Below are positions 12,541-23,082 of a stretch of 36,354 nucleotides of DNA, piece by piece; the first letter of the stretch is position 1, and each line of letters starts with the position of its first letter. The position numbers and the translations under genes are program-made. This DNA comes from Chloromonas sp. AAM2 (lineage: Eukaryota > Chlorophyta > Chlorophyceae > Chlamydomonadales > Chlamydomonadaceae). A model generated the notes under the pieces. The model was given only the letters and a program-made list of their open reading frames with translations. It searched no databases and was not told where the DNA came from. The stretch lies in NCBI GenBank assembly GCA_004335635.1, contig QAXH01006381.1, positions 34,177 through 70,530 on the forward strand. The letters run 5' to 3'.

Positions 12541-13440
12541 AGCCTTGGGAGTGGTGCCAGCAGCAGTGCGGCGCAGGAAGCAGAGACATATGGTGCAGCA
12601 TAGGACATAGCTGGTGCACGGATGGTGCAAGCTCGGAAGCTATGTGCCTTATGATGCTGCTGGCACCTAGCTGAGAAGCAAATGCAAGCACCAGACGCCA
12701 TGGGAATGAGGCCGGACGGAGCAGGCGGACATGTTGATAGTTTGAACAGTCAGGTGCAGGAGCGGTTTGGCAGAGAGGCATATACCGGGGATTGGAAAAT
12801 CGGATTCATGCGACCAGGAAAGGCACGATCGGAGACCTTAGCGTAAGGAGTGATTATGAACATGGTCAGGCGCACGCTGCACTGGTTGCTGGCACTGTGG
12901 CCAATCATAAGCGATTTACATGCCTGGACTGTTCCATGCGCGCATTGTACTGCACAGCTGATCAACGCTTATCAATGTTCAAAAACTGAACAGCGGAGGC
13001 GAATAAAAGATGTACCGCATACGCTGCGCATATTTTACTACATATGTATGTCGTACATTCAATGATTGTATGAGTACCATTCAGATGGTCATGCTCCCTC
13101 GATCATGCTCGCATGCCTGTCGCAAAGGAAAGCAAGGGTGGCGGCATAGTGCGGCAGCTCACTCAGCCTGTTGGCAGTCATTTCCGATGTCGTTCATACA
13201 GACACGCAATGTCTTTCCGTCATTAGGGCCTGCGAGTTCAATCTGATGTCATCCAATAGCGCTTAAGTGGCTCCTCTTGCCTGCCGTCGGAGCGCGGTCA
13301 ACCGCCTGCAGGGCTGTTCATCATGTGCATGCCAATGTGTGTACTGGTAGCGACTGGGAGGCCCTAGCTTTTCACGCTGTAATATATCATTTTCTGATAA
13401 GGTACAGCAGACACTTGGTCGATCAAACCAATGGTTTGTT
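12541..13440. other. 3' flank of ABCA; no gene seen
   Basis: No exon with consistent splice sites or coding composition was found. The stretch probably holds the ABCA 3' UTR. The only TGTAA on the + strand is at 13378-13382; an AATAAA occurs at about 13002-13007. Confidence 0.5.
13378..13382 (+). terminator. Possible polyadenylation signal TGTAA for ABCA
   Basis: First TGTAA found on the + strand after the ABCA stop, about 840 bp downstream. The distance is long, so the assignment is weak. Confidence 0.3.
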
Positions 13441-13586
13441 ACACGACAGTGAAAAAAACAACAGAGGAATGCCAGTTCTGGGACCAATTCGTGCCTCCTG
13501 CATTAGAGCTGATGTCGGTGTTCGGTGGTGGTTGTGGTGTCCTGTGGCCAGTCTGAACTGGCAGACTGTTTTTTTCACTGTCGTGT
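13441..13586. mobile_element. 146-bp MITE-like element with perfect 19-bp terminal inverted repeats
   Basis: ACACGACAGTGAAAAAAAC at 13441-13459 is exactly inverted at 13568-13586. Inside the arms, GCCAGTTCTGGGAC (13471-13484) on the left and a degenerate AACTGGCAGACTG on the right match the inverted-repeat termini found at 23083, 23380, 29899 and 34336. TGGTTTGTT abuts the left end (13432-13440) and recurs at 13593-13601, six bases past the right end, so it is a possible but imperfect target-site duplication. No coding capacity; probably a non-autonomous DNA-transposon derivative. Confidence 0.75.
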
Positions 13587-13676
13587 GCCCAGTGGTTTGT
13601 TGCCGCCAGCCTGAAGCTGTTCCATGTCAATCAGCTGCGATCTGCAGCTCTACGCCTCCAATCACCAGCTCCGCTC

Positions 13677-13767
13677 GTGGAAACAGAAGCTTTCCAAGCT
13701 TGACTTGGTCAAAAAGGCTCGTGCACTCTTGCTGTTACAGTGCTGTATCACCTTGGCACTGGACACC
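13677..13767 (+). repeat. 91-bp dispersed direct repeat, copy 1
   Basis: Matches 16543-16633 over 91 bp with only two substitutions and no gaps, while flanking sequence does not match. It starts GTGGAAACAGAAG and ends GGCACTGGACACC. This copy lies in the spacer between the ABCA and rhodanese genes. One frame is open through both copies, but no gene is evident. Confidence 0.9.
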
Positions 13768-13975
13768 TGCAATGCGGGTCTCAGTCGAGGTGTAGAGGGC
13801 TTGGCTGCCTCCCCAAGGAGGCGGGTGGCCAGCTCCGCTATTCCACCACGATACAATGTGCAAGACAGTGACTCGTGGTATCAAGGTAACACCGGACATC
13901 GGACACTTCAAACTATCAGCCAGCTGCAGACAACGTACCTAGGTATTAACAAGTGTTTGTTTTGTTTTTGACACG

Positions 13976-13980
13976 TTACA
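13976..13980 (-). terminator. Polyadenylation signal TGTAA of the rhodanese gene
   Basis: TTACA on the + strand reads TGTAA on the gene strand, about 280 bp after the stop codon. It is the first such motif found downstream. Confidence 0.6.
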
Positions 13981-14257
13981 GTTCCACACGGAAGCGAACT
14001 TCTGGGGACTCGGCAGGCCCGAAAGTAGCAGGTCGAATTGCAAATCCGAGCAGACTGACGACGAATGCCCAGGACCTTCGGCACAATCTTTATTCACAGA
14101 AAAGATTTCATGGTCTTCTGGGGACTCAGCAGGCACCCACACTACCCAGTCAAAACTGTGATGCGGCAAGAGGACTGGCACAACTTGAAACAACACAACC
14201 CTCAGGAATCACCGCCCCAGGCCGTGGGGCTGCTGATGTCAAGTGCCGCTTGTCGCT

Positions 14258-15475
14258 TTACTTCTCAATAGGCATGCCGGCGGCAGCCCAGGCACCAAAA
14301 GAACCCCTGCGCGACACGAGCAGCGGCCATAGCATCGGGGAAGCATACTTCTCAACCTGAGGCTGTACATGTGAGCGTTTTTATGTACGTTGTTTGATGT
14401 ATGTTTGTTTACGTACGTTTGTTGCATGCAGCGCTATGCAAGCTGCATGATGGCAGCCTGCTAAAGCAGGTTCACCCACTTGAAGTTGATGGCTTCGGGA
14501 TATGCTCCTCCCAGCATGTCAAGGGCCATTGTGCTGCGTTTGCCACCCTGGCAAGCCTACAACAAGCAAGCATGTGCAAGTGTTGGGTCGTGCAACTGCC
14601 TCTTCCGACGTCAGACCTTGTTAAAGCTGTCGTTTACGTATGTCACTGGAGCTCTGTGCACTCTGCCATCCAACTTTACGGGGTGCAATGACTGTTAAAC
14701 CAACAGCTTATGTAAGGCAGCCAACTACCTGGCGGCTTCCCATCAGTGCCTGTCATCCCATCATTGCCTTTCATCGATGGCTTATTGAACAACTACACAG
14801 CCCTGTGTACCGCGTACAGGGCCATCACATGTGCACTCACCACTAACAACTTTTCAGTGCCCAGTGGGAACTTCTCCTTGAACCCTGATACGAGAGTGGG
14901 ACCGAGAGGGATGTTCACAGCACCAGGGGCATGCCCTGCGGAAAACTCATCCGGACCCCGCACATCCACATCTGCATGTGTGCACACATACAAACATGGC
15001 GCGCATGTGCAATCCAGCAGGCTTCCTGTACGCCCTGGCCGTGCATGCATATGCAATCCAGCAGGCTGCCTTTACGCCGTGGTCGCACATATGCATGTGC
15101 AATCCAGCAGGCCTGATCGCGCATGATAATATCCGATCCGGCATGGCCCTACAAGTGTCATAGCATGCTGTGAGTCAGGTCATACTAAACTTATGAACGG
15201 CATAGACAGCACACCTACACTGGTAGCCTTGTGACAAAAGGTTGGCGGCCTCTTGAGCCTCAAACACTTCTTTGGCTGCCATGCAGACAGGAGTAGCCTG
15301 GAACCGTCGGCTTAGGCTGGGGCCCAGAGAGGGTGCAATGCGCACAACTGGCCTGCAAACACTGGTGGCAACAGAGGTTCATCGAATCATGTATTTTGCG
15401 GATCAGGATTGAGGTAGGGTTTATCACAGATCTCATCAGAGCGCACCTGATAGCGCGAGTGGCGGCAAGAGCCAT
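14258..15475 (-). CDS. Single-domain rhodanese (sulfurtransferase), organelle-targeted
   Basis: Five exons on the minus strand: 15475-15447, 15352-15219, 14971-14841, 14556-14480, 14306-14258. They sum to 420 nt, a 139-residue protein, with every splice phase consistent. The N-terminus (MALAATRAIRPVVRIAPS, then PSLSRRFQA) is basic and poor in acidic residues, like a plastid or mitochondrial transit peptide. The domain follows: KEVFEAQEAANLL (helix), YVDVRGPDEFSAGHAPGAVN (CH2A-like motif), then the active-site loop CQGGKRS with catalytic Cys at residue 100, and GSFGAWAAAGMP near the end. Rhodaneses move sulfane sulfur from thiosulfate or persulfides to acceptors; the true substrate cannot be read here. 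The last two exons are short and the domain is divided among four of them, so the gene is easy to miss. An internal ATG at 15282 could start a cytosolic form. Confidence 0.88.
15008..15112. repeat. Three-copy 44-46 bp tandem repeat in a rhodanese intron
   Basis: TGCAATCCAGCAGGC recurs at 15008-15022, 15052-15066 and 15098-15112, with related sequence (TACGCC.TGG.CG) between copies. It lies inside the intron 14972-15218. Confidence 0.8.
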
Positions 15476-15681
15476 TTTGACAGTAGACGCGACAAGCCAC
15501 CTTTTCTAATGCCAAGTAATCAATTTGATGACATCACAGAAGAAACGGACGGACTGGTGCCGTATGGTGAGTTCATTGGTTCACCACTCACTGTCATTGT
15601 CGCCTGTCTCAAACGTCATTGAACGTAGACGTATTGAGTGTCGCTGCACAAGACAAGCAGCTATCCCCGCACCTGTTCGTA
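15476..15681. promoter_or_regulatory. Compact divergent promoter region between rhodanese and the unknown gene
   Basis: Only 206 bp separate the two start codons, which point away from each other, so 5' UTRs and control elements of both genes must fit here or overlap neighbouring exons. No clear TATA box was identified. The frame upstream of the + gene's ATG stays open for over 100 bp but has no ATG before 15682 and meets TGA at 15568. Confidence 0.55.
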
Positions 15682-17067
15682 ATGGCCCACGAGGAATGCC
15701 CCTTCAGTGAGGCAGACAAGCAGGCTGGGTAAGTACACGTACACGCAGGTGCTGACTGCTTGGGGCCGGCTGTCTGCCCTTCGCACAACTAAGTGTGCGC
15801 TCAATGCCCATGTCGAACCGCGCCCCTGTTTGCTCTCCTTTCGCCCGTCGCAGAGTAAACTCAAGAATGGCATACCAGCAGAACAAGTCCACAGCATACT
15901 GTTCAAAGGCGAAAACCCTTCTCTATGGCGGAGGAGCAGACAACAAACCCGTCACTCCCGTGCATCTGGGAAAGCGAAGTGAGTTGCTAGTACAGGCGCG
16001 GCTTGCTGCCCCGTGACCCATTTGTTTGAACATCCTGCAACAAGACAAGAAGACAGGTGCAGGTATCAACCAACCTGAGGCTTGCACAGGTGCCATGCAA
16101 GGACGTGCCTCGTGACAACTGTACCTGTCCATGTAGTTTGACACCTGTGCCTGTTCATGTCCGTTAGTCGTACTGGCCCAGCAGACATCCTGTATAGAGC
16201 CCTTCGGTGGTCAGGACCCTGTCATGCATTCCCACTCGCCTTGACTCCAAGGTGTGCCACATGCTGGAGAGCACAACAGCGCCCCCTTTGCCACCTACGA
16301 TGGAAAGGCCATGGGCACAGTGGAGAGCGTCCAAGGCGGGCAGATGACCAAATCTTACCAGGCACGCCACCACAAGAAGGAGGGTGCAGGCAAGGTGAGG
16401 GCATGTGCTGAAGCAGGTGCACACAACATGCAGGCTTGGCAAAAAGTTTTTTGTCTCGCTACGGAGTTTCTGGAAGCCACGCATGCCATTCAGATCACGC
16501 CATTGTACAAGTAGCACCGCTCACCCTGTCAGCTCATGCCTTGTGGAAACAGAAGCCTTCCAAGCTTGACTTGGTCAACAAGGCTCGTGCACTCTTGCTG
16601 TTACAGTGCTGTATCACCTTGGCACTGGACACCGAAGGCAACTCACAAGCCAATTGGCCACTCTTGCATGTCTGCCCATCATCTTAACCGTACTCGACAT
16701 CAAAGTGCTTCTGACGACATTGGTGACGGCGCAGATATCCAGCACAGAATACAACGCCGAGGTGTACCGGCAAGCCATTGTCAGTAACGCTGCCAACCTG
16801 TCCCAGCAAAAGACGCGGAATTGGGGCCAGCAGGTGAGAAACTCAAGGGACGTTACAGGGCATGCAGGTACAGTGGTCTAACCTTGGATTACTCGTGATG
16901 TACTTGATGCCTTGCTCCGTTGACAACACACTGTCAATGGCAATGAGGGCTCATATTTCCACATTCCTGCGCAGGGTCTGCTGGGCCAGCACCCGGCCAC
17001 GCCCCCAGGTGCTCTTCCTGCTGTCATGGCGGAGGAGGAAGCAAACCCCCCTGAAGGATACTACTGA
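15682..17067 (+). CDS. Hypothetical 168-residue polar protein, five exons
   Basis: Exons 15682-15728, 15854-15978, 16252-16394, 16735-16833, 16975-17067 (TGA) total 507 nt. All four junction phases match at GT-AG sites, which strongly supports a real gene even though no single exon is long. It begins MAHEECPFSEADKQAG and includes KTLLYGGGADNKPVTPVHLG, VPHAGEHNSAPFATYDGKAM, QARHHKKEGAGK and EYNAEVYRQAIVSNAAN, ending EEEANPPEGYY. No signal peptide, membrane segment, metal cluster or catalytic motif is visible. It is hydrophilic, with Lys/His-rich stretches and an acidic Pro-rich tail. I do not recognise the family. Introns of 120-340 bp; the third carries a dispersed 91-bp repeat. Confidence 0.78.
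16543..16633 (+). repeat. 91-bp dispersed direct repeat, copy 2
   Basis: Partner of 13677-13767, two mismatches in 91 bp. This copy is in the third intron of the hypothetical gene, so it is spliced out. The high identity implies recent copying. Confidence 0.9.
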
Positions 17068-17343
17068 AGCCCTTCACGGGCTCCCTTAGCCCTTCAGAAG
17101 TGCTTGTGTCCATGCACAGGACCTCACTCTTGGTTGACTACTTGCTCAAACCAGCTTGCTCTGTTTAAACATTTGCATGAGGCAACACAAAAGCGAATGT
17201 CACAAGCAGGCACATCAGCATTGTTGTTTGCGTCCTTCGTTGTTGGTTGGATTATGACCAGCCTTTTAGGGCCTCCTGCACCAGATCTGCTCTGTCGATG
17301 CTAGTGATGACTGTTGGTGGTGATCCTGCCCGCCGCTTCGTGA

Positions 17344-17565
17344 CTGCAACCAGTCGTGCCGATCGCAGGTTTGTTTGTTGAAACATGATATCAGTCGGTT
17401 TGTCTTGCTTGTTGGTTGTGCTGTTTGGTTGACCTCATTGACAGTCAGGGATTCCACACAGCACCGCCTGTCCTGTTCCTGCCTGCAAACCAGTCGTGCA
17501 AATCCAGTTGGCAACTGGGATTGAGTGATTGCTTCTAGTCGGTTTGTCATGCTTGTTAACTGTTG
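17344..17565. repeat. Diverged ~140-bp tandem duplication
   Basis: AACCAGTCGTGC at 17348 recurs at 17488, and AGTCGGTTTGTC.TGCTTGTT at 17393 recurs at 17537, giving spacings of 140 and 144 bp. The intervening sequence is more diverged. Confidence 0.65.
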
Positions 17566-17640
17566 TGTGGGCTGCTGTTGCGTTTTAAACATTGCAAAGT
17601 ACTCGCTCTGGCTATGGAGAGCAGCCTTGGCCCTGAGCAA

Positions 17641-17645
17641 TGTAA
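17641..17645 (+). terminator. Polyadenylation signal TGTAA of the hypothetical gene
   Basis: TGTAA about 575 bp after the stop at 17067, placed just before the 3' end of the convergent OAS-TL gene. Confidence 0.5.
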
Positions 17646-17827
17646 ATCAAAGCACGTCCGTGGCGCAATGAATGGGCTTCCGGCTGGCAAACTGACGCAC
17701 CAGAAGCAGCTAATGAAATGGATTTGGGCTGGCCCCAGCAGACTTATCAAAGTTGCCTGAGCTGAAGAAGCCTCAGTGGCTGAAGCAAGAAGCAGTGCTA
17801 AACAGTGATAAAGATTAATTAGCTTCA

Positions 17828-17832
17828 TTACA
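17828..17832 (-). terminator. Polyadenylation signal TGTAA of OAS-TL
   Basis: TTACA on the + strand is TGTAA on the gene strand, about 390 bp after the stop; first one found downstream. Confidence 0.6.
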
Positions 17833-18218
17833 AAGAACATGCGGCACTCCAAAAAAATGTACATAGTAGTGCCCCTAAACGCAGGGGCTGACCCATACTC
17901 AGGCAGTGAGAACAAGTATCCAATAGTCCACCTCAAGGTACAAGGTGTCTGGATAACAATCATATGCCTACACGTTCACTGTGCCACATGGCCCCATGGC
18001 TGTGAAAAAAACAGTATCAGGACAGACTCTGTCTGTTACGGGTTGAACCCATATCAACGAAATGGCGGTTTTCATTGATGCAGTTTCAATGACAGACTAC
18101 TTGCACAGTCAATCGTACGTTCCAACATCATCCCACAGCATACTGGTGGTTTGCTTGTACTCACCACACGTCAGGATGCGTCAGGACAGACGATATGCAG
18201 CTGCACAGCGCTCAAGTG

Positions 18219-21200
18219 TCAGTGCAGGTAGTGCACAGGCAGCTGATCGCACTCGCCCACCAGGGGACTGAACAGGACAGTGGACAGGTACCGCTCGCCA
18301 AAGCTGGGCAGCACGGTCACGATCAGCTTGTCCTTGTTCTCTGGCCGGCTGGCGATGCTGCGAGCGGCGTGTACCGCAGTGCCTGCAGGGCATGGTTGCC
18401 AGGGCGAGGGCAGATGAAAACCATGAGCAAGCGATAGCGAGCTTTTGCTTGGCTTCTGTTGCAGCTCGCATGCCCCTATGCAGCGTCAGCTCTGCTCTAA
18501 CCTGGCTGCCCAACCGCCATCAAACAGCACCACCAGCGAGCCTGGTGCCTGTTCCCAGACTGTGGTTGATGCGCTCCAAGGCTTGCCTCCGGCCCTGCTA
18601 TCTTCGACCCAATTCTATGCAGGCACTCTTATCATAGAAAGGAAATCGCATCTTGAGTTTCTTGCTCCCTTCTCCCACTCTCGTCGTCATCTGTTGCCTC
18701 CCTCGCACCTTCCGCCCGTCTCATACTCATGCCGCGATCTGCTCAGCCCCTGAGCCCTGCTCTCATGAATTCAGCCAGCGCCACTCTGCCCTATCCGCAA
18801 CAGGTCCTGATGCTGCCACAAACTGCGTGCGCTTCTCGTCCGCACGTTCATCCACTGCCCCATCCCCCATTCCTTTTGACCTCTGTCTGCCCTCCTACCC
18901 CTCTCCTGGGCCCCTTCCTCCCCGTCACCGGCCCCTGCCCCTGCTCCCCTGCCCACCTAAGGATATCACCTGATCCCTGACTCCTTCCCCCCTGCCTACC
19001 TGAGGATATGCCCACCAGCAGCCCCTCCTCCAGCGCCAGCTGCCTTGCCATGTCCACCGAAGCCTTGCTGCTCACTCGCATCACCTCATCCAACAACTCA
19101 ACCTATGGACACGCATGGGTGCAGTCCAGCTCACGTGGGTGTTGGGGGTGGAGAAGTTGCAGCAAACATCAGTCACGTAGCAAATCCACCTAAGCTAACA
19201 TGCGGGTTGCGTAGCGTGAAACCATACCCAGTTCCGCCATACCCTGCCTTCCCACACACCCATAATGGCAGACCTTGAATACCCGGTGTGTGCTATTGAG
19301 CGTCCTACCACTAGTCACTGTCTGCATCCATTACACATGCAAGTACCTTACACGTCAACGTTCTCCTACTGCTGGTTCCCTGCACCGCTCATGGCCCACC
19401 CAATCACCAACCTTCAGGTTCTTGGGTATGAATCCCGCCCCGATGCCCTGTATCTGGTGGTAGCCCGGCTGCCCCCCCGAGATGACAGGGGATTCAGCGG
19501 GTTCAACCGCCACTATCTGAATGGCAGGGTTCTGTTCCTTGAGGTACTGACCGGCGCCTGGAGAGAACACATCACGACATCGGCACGGCACAGAAGACAG
19601 GGTGTGAGCAGGGCAAGGCAAAGAAGCAACGACTATCTCGCATAGGTAGGCATGTTGGGCTGTTCTTTGGGACTGCAGACCAAAACTGACAGAAACCGCA
19701 ACAAACAAATGACGAGCAGGTGCAACATCAGAAGGGCATGCTCCCGGGCCATTACAAACCCAATGAGAACAAACCTTGCCAACAACGACCATGTTTGCAA
19801 AGCTGAAAACTCAGATTACAGCATGAAAGATTATGCATCCTCGTCACTCTTGTTCACACACTTGTGGACTAACACCCAAATGGATAGAGATTTTGCCATA
19901 TGTGAACGGCCCCTTAACCCACCAGTGATGGTGCCCCCAGTGCCCACGCCCGCCACAAATATGTCCACTTGCCCCGCGGTGTCGTTCCAAATCTCGGGCC
20001 CCGTAGTGCGGTAGTGCACCTCTACGTTAGCCGGGTTCTCAAACTGCTGAAGCATGTAGGCGCCGGGGGTGGAGGAAACGATGCGCTCAGCCTCGCGAAT
20101 AGCACCCGTCATGCCCTGAAGAAAAACAAAACAATTGAGATTCAAACAAGCAACTTAAAATCAGAAAAACAAACTACTCAGCACAAGGCTTGGTTTGACT
20201 GTTGCTTTCAACAGGGGGGGGTCAGTCTGTATACAAAGTGGGACGGGCATAGGGACGGCATGACAGCAATGGCCCTTGCCTCTTACCTTATCTTATCTAT
20301 CGACTTGCTGCTTCAAGCTCCTGATCCTTGCCTTTCCTATCGCCCATTGCACAACCGATGCACATACAAAACAGAAACTATGCAAGTTCAGCCATACAAA
20401 GACTGTACCCATAAAAATATCATAACATAATGCCTTGCTTGCACGGGAGGTGCGGGATTTGAATCTCATTCCTTGCGCCCTGGCCCAGAGCCCTGCCTGG
20501 CCTCACCCGTTTGCCGTCCGTGAGCACGAGCTTTGCCCCAAAGGCCGCCAGCAGCACCCTTCTCTCCACGCTCATGGTGTCTGGCATGGTCAGCAGCAGC
20601 CGGTAGCCCTTGGCTGCTGCCACATAGGCCAGGCCAATGCCTGTGTTGCCGCTGGTGGGCTCAACCTGAAGGTAAAACCAACGAAGGGGTTGAAGGTTGC
20701 TGCATGCTCTATGATTCTGGGCATGATGACAACGGACCAAGTTCCCAACAACATTGTCGCATGGTTCAGCTGGGAAAGCTTCACAGAGCAGGGGCGGCTG
20801 TTGCGGAATTGCGACAGGGTATAGCGAACAAGAGCTGTAGGCTGCAGTGAGCACCTCCCATGCTACTGATCATCCAAGCAGCCAGCTAAACGGCAGCTGT
20901 TTAGCAGTGTTGAACTTGGCACCCCGGCCAGCGCTTGAAGTGCCTTGCTCACCAGCAATGTCTTCTCGGGAGATATGAGCCCTTGTTTTTCAGCTCGCTC
21001 AATCATTGCATTGGCGATGCGATCCTTCACACTGCAACGCAAGGACAGCGCAGCAAGTGAGTGCGTATGTCACTTCATGCCAGATTTTTAACCCCATAAC
21101 TGTGCGCTCAGGACACTGATGTTGGTGTGCATGCATCAAACCCACCACCGTGGCAGCTAGAGCACGAGGTGTTCAAAGCCTGGCGTGGCTGCACAAGGTA

Positions 21201-21694
21201 TGGCCAGGGTATGCACAGGGCACATGCAAAAATCCCCATGTAGATGGAGAAAAAGCTCACCTGTTGCATGGCTCGAGGCTCTCCAGCTTGGCTGCTATTT
21301 TCGCGCCGCATCCTTGCGCGATTCGATTCAGGAAAACCTAGAAGGGTTGCATGGAGTGTGTCAGTAATGAGATTTGTCATTCCCCCCTCGCACCTTCACA
21401 CTGATCATGCACAATACGTACCATCGGTGTGTTTCCAATGAGATTCGTGGCATCGGTCTGAATCCCATACTGAGGTTTGGGGTACTGAGCGGGGGTCGCG
21501 GACGCTGCATGCGTGGGCGTCACGATGGCATACAAGCGATTCAGCTGCCCTCTTTCCGGCGCGCTAGAGGCGCATTTACTTGCGTTCGCTAGCCATGCTG
21601 CGCGCCTAGGCAGGCGTGCTTGGCGTGGCAGAACACAAGGGCTGTTGCCACAACATGGGGCACTTGTCAGCTGCATCTCCATAGCCATATTCAT
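18219..21694 (-). CDS. OASTL: O-acetylserine(thiol)lyase / cysteine synthase, organelle-targeted
   Basis: PLP enzyme making cysteine from O-acetylserine and sulfide, the last step of sulfur assimilation. Exons (minus): 21694-21422, 21337-21261, 21031-20953, 20665-20507, 20115-19923, 19557-19412, 19102-19000, 18382-18219; 397 residues with all phases matching. Residues 1 to about 75 are rich in Ala, Arg and Ser and look like a transit peptide (plastid or mitochondrion). The core has [19 protein letters not shown] with the PLP-binding Lys at about 119, [10 protein letters not shown] (substrate loop, about 145-154), the PLP phosphate loop [10 protein letters not shown] (252-261), [14 protein letters not shown] (about 292-305; loop implicated in binding serine acetyltransferase), GISSG (about 340-344) and [13 protein letters not shown] near the end. 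The C-terminus extends slightly beyond the usual end ([16 protein letters not shown]). All key residues are present. Confidence 0.96.
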
Positions 21695-23082
21695 TCTAGG
21701 TCAGAGAAAGTCTGTAAGAAATTATCAATCTGGTCTGACTACAAGCTGGGGATTGTGCACAGGCAACGTTGTCACAGCCAAGTGTGCCACGTTACGTTTT
21801 CGAATTGACGTTAGAATGTCGAAGTTGACAGTTGTTTTCCTGTTGTTCGCCATGGCAGTTGCTGCATGGCACACTCAACTGAGAAAGTTGTTGCTGAGCA
21901 TGCCCAGGCTTAGCCCTTCGAGGCTCCATGTGCAACAAGGCGTCCATGCCTGTCGCGTGCGGCAGGTGAGGTGGTATTGCTCGTGCTCTTGTCCTGCTGC
22001 TCATATTCCTATCAGACCCTCCAGCTCAAAGCACATCGGTAGACTAGATGCGGCCGGGTACGCGCTTAACACATACTACTCATGACTGCCGACAGTGGAT
22101 GATGGCCGTTGTGGTTACGTGGAACACATACTACTCATGACTGCCGGCAGTGGATGATGGCCATTGTGGTTACACGGGTGCTTGTGTGCACCTACATTGC
22201 ACCTACGTTAATGGCTTTCACCTCCTTGCTATCAGCAACAACTTGCTCATGTCGGCACATGCTCAATGGGCTGCTCACTGACGCCTGCATCTTGTGAGTC
22301 TGGACACATGCTCATCTTGCTGACGCTCACACGAGGGGAGGGATTCCAAGCCGTCCAAACTACATGTAAAGGGGATTGCGACACACCAGGATAGTAGTGG
22401 CGGTGGTCAACCCCTCGAGGTGCTGTCCTGTCCGTGTACCTTATTGGACCCCAAAAGGGGCCCAAAAATGTGCATATTGCTCAACTCTGGCAGCACCACT
22501 GCCAAGCTACATCTATAACCACCGACTCCTCTGCCTCAGTGATGTACAGCTTTTTGTACATGTGCATTGGCTGGTTTGAGCACTCTCTGACCATGAGATG
22601 GGTTCGCCGGTCATGTGCTGGCTGACCTCATGATCATACGGCAGGCTGTCCGTTTGTCGGTTTCGCTTTGAGTGGTGCGAGCCACTTTACCCTGAATACG
22701 ACCCTTTAGGCATCAGCCCATGTAATGCCGCAAGATACCGCTGACCGTGCTGGAGCCATGCCTGCTGGTGCTGCTGACACAGCCAGACGCCATGTGCACT
22801 TCTATGTTCTGTGTTCATGCCCGTGGTGGTTATTTGGCATCAGGACAAACCTTCTTTGTAGATCAAACCAGTTGTTGGGTGCAGTGCCCAAGACCTGGCG
22901 AGGCACATGCAAAGGCGCATCACGCCAAATGGACGCTCACACTGTGGCGATGTTATGAAGGACCTCATGACTGGCCTGTCCAACCTGTCACTATGCCTGT
23001 CGCATGTCAAGTAGACAGGGTGTTGGGAGCGTATGGAACCTGTTTGTAGGCATCCAGAGCTGTCGGTGTTGCAACTGGGGGC
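21695..23082. other. Upstream region of OAS-TL; no gene seen
   Basis: Presumed promoter and spacer. It holds a 55-bp tandem repeat at 22068-22175. Open frames here lack coding composition and supporting splice sites. Confidence 0.5.
22068..22175. repeat. 55-bp tandem repeat, two copies
   Basis: AACACATACTACTCATGACT starts at 22068 and again at 22123. The copies differ at only a few positions, for example GCCGACAG versus GCCGGCAG. Confidence 0.92.

Larger units (their letters stand above)
17068..18218. other. Convergent 3' region between the hypothetical gene and OAS-TL
   Basis: Tail-to-tail 3' flanks. It contains TGTAA signals of both genes (17641-17645 on +, 17828-17832 on -) and a diverged duplication at 17344-17565. 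A 136-codon minus-strand frame at 17556-17963 lacks coding composition and lies in the 3' flanks, so it is not called. Confidence 0.6.

Noticed and set aside
14000..14130. Short direct repeat around CTTCTGGGGACTC.GCAGGC (about 14000 and 14114)
   Set aside because: Only about 20 bp matches; no wider structure.
17556..17963. 136-codon minus-strand open frame downstream of OAS-TL
   Set aside because: Lies in the 3' flanks, spans both TGTAA signals and has no family motif.
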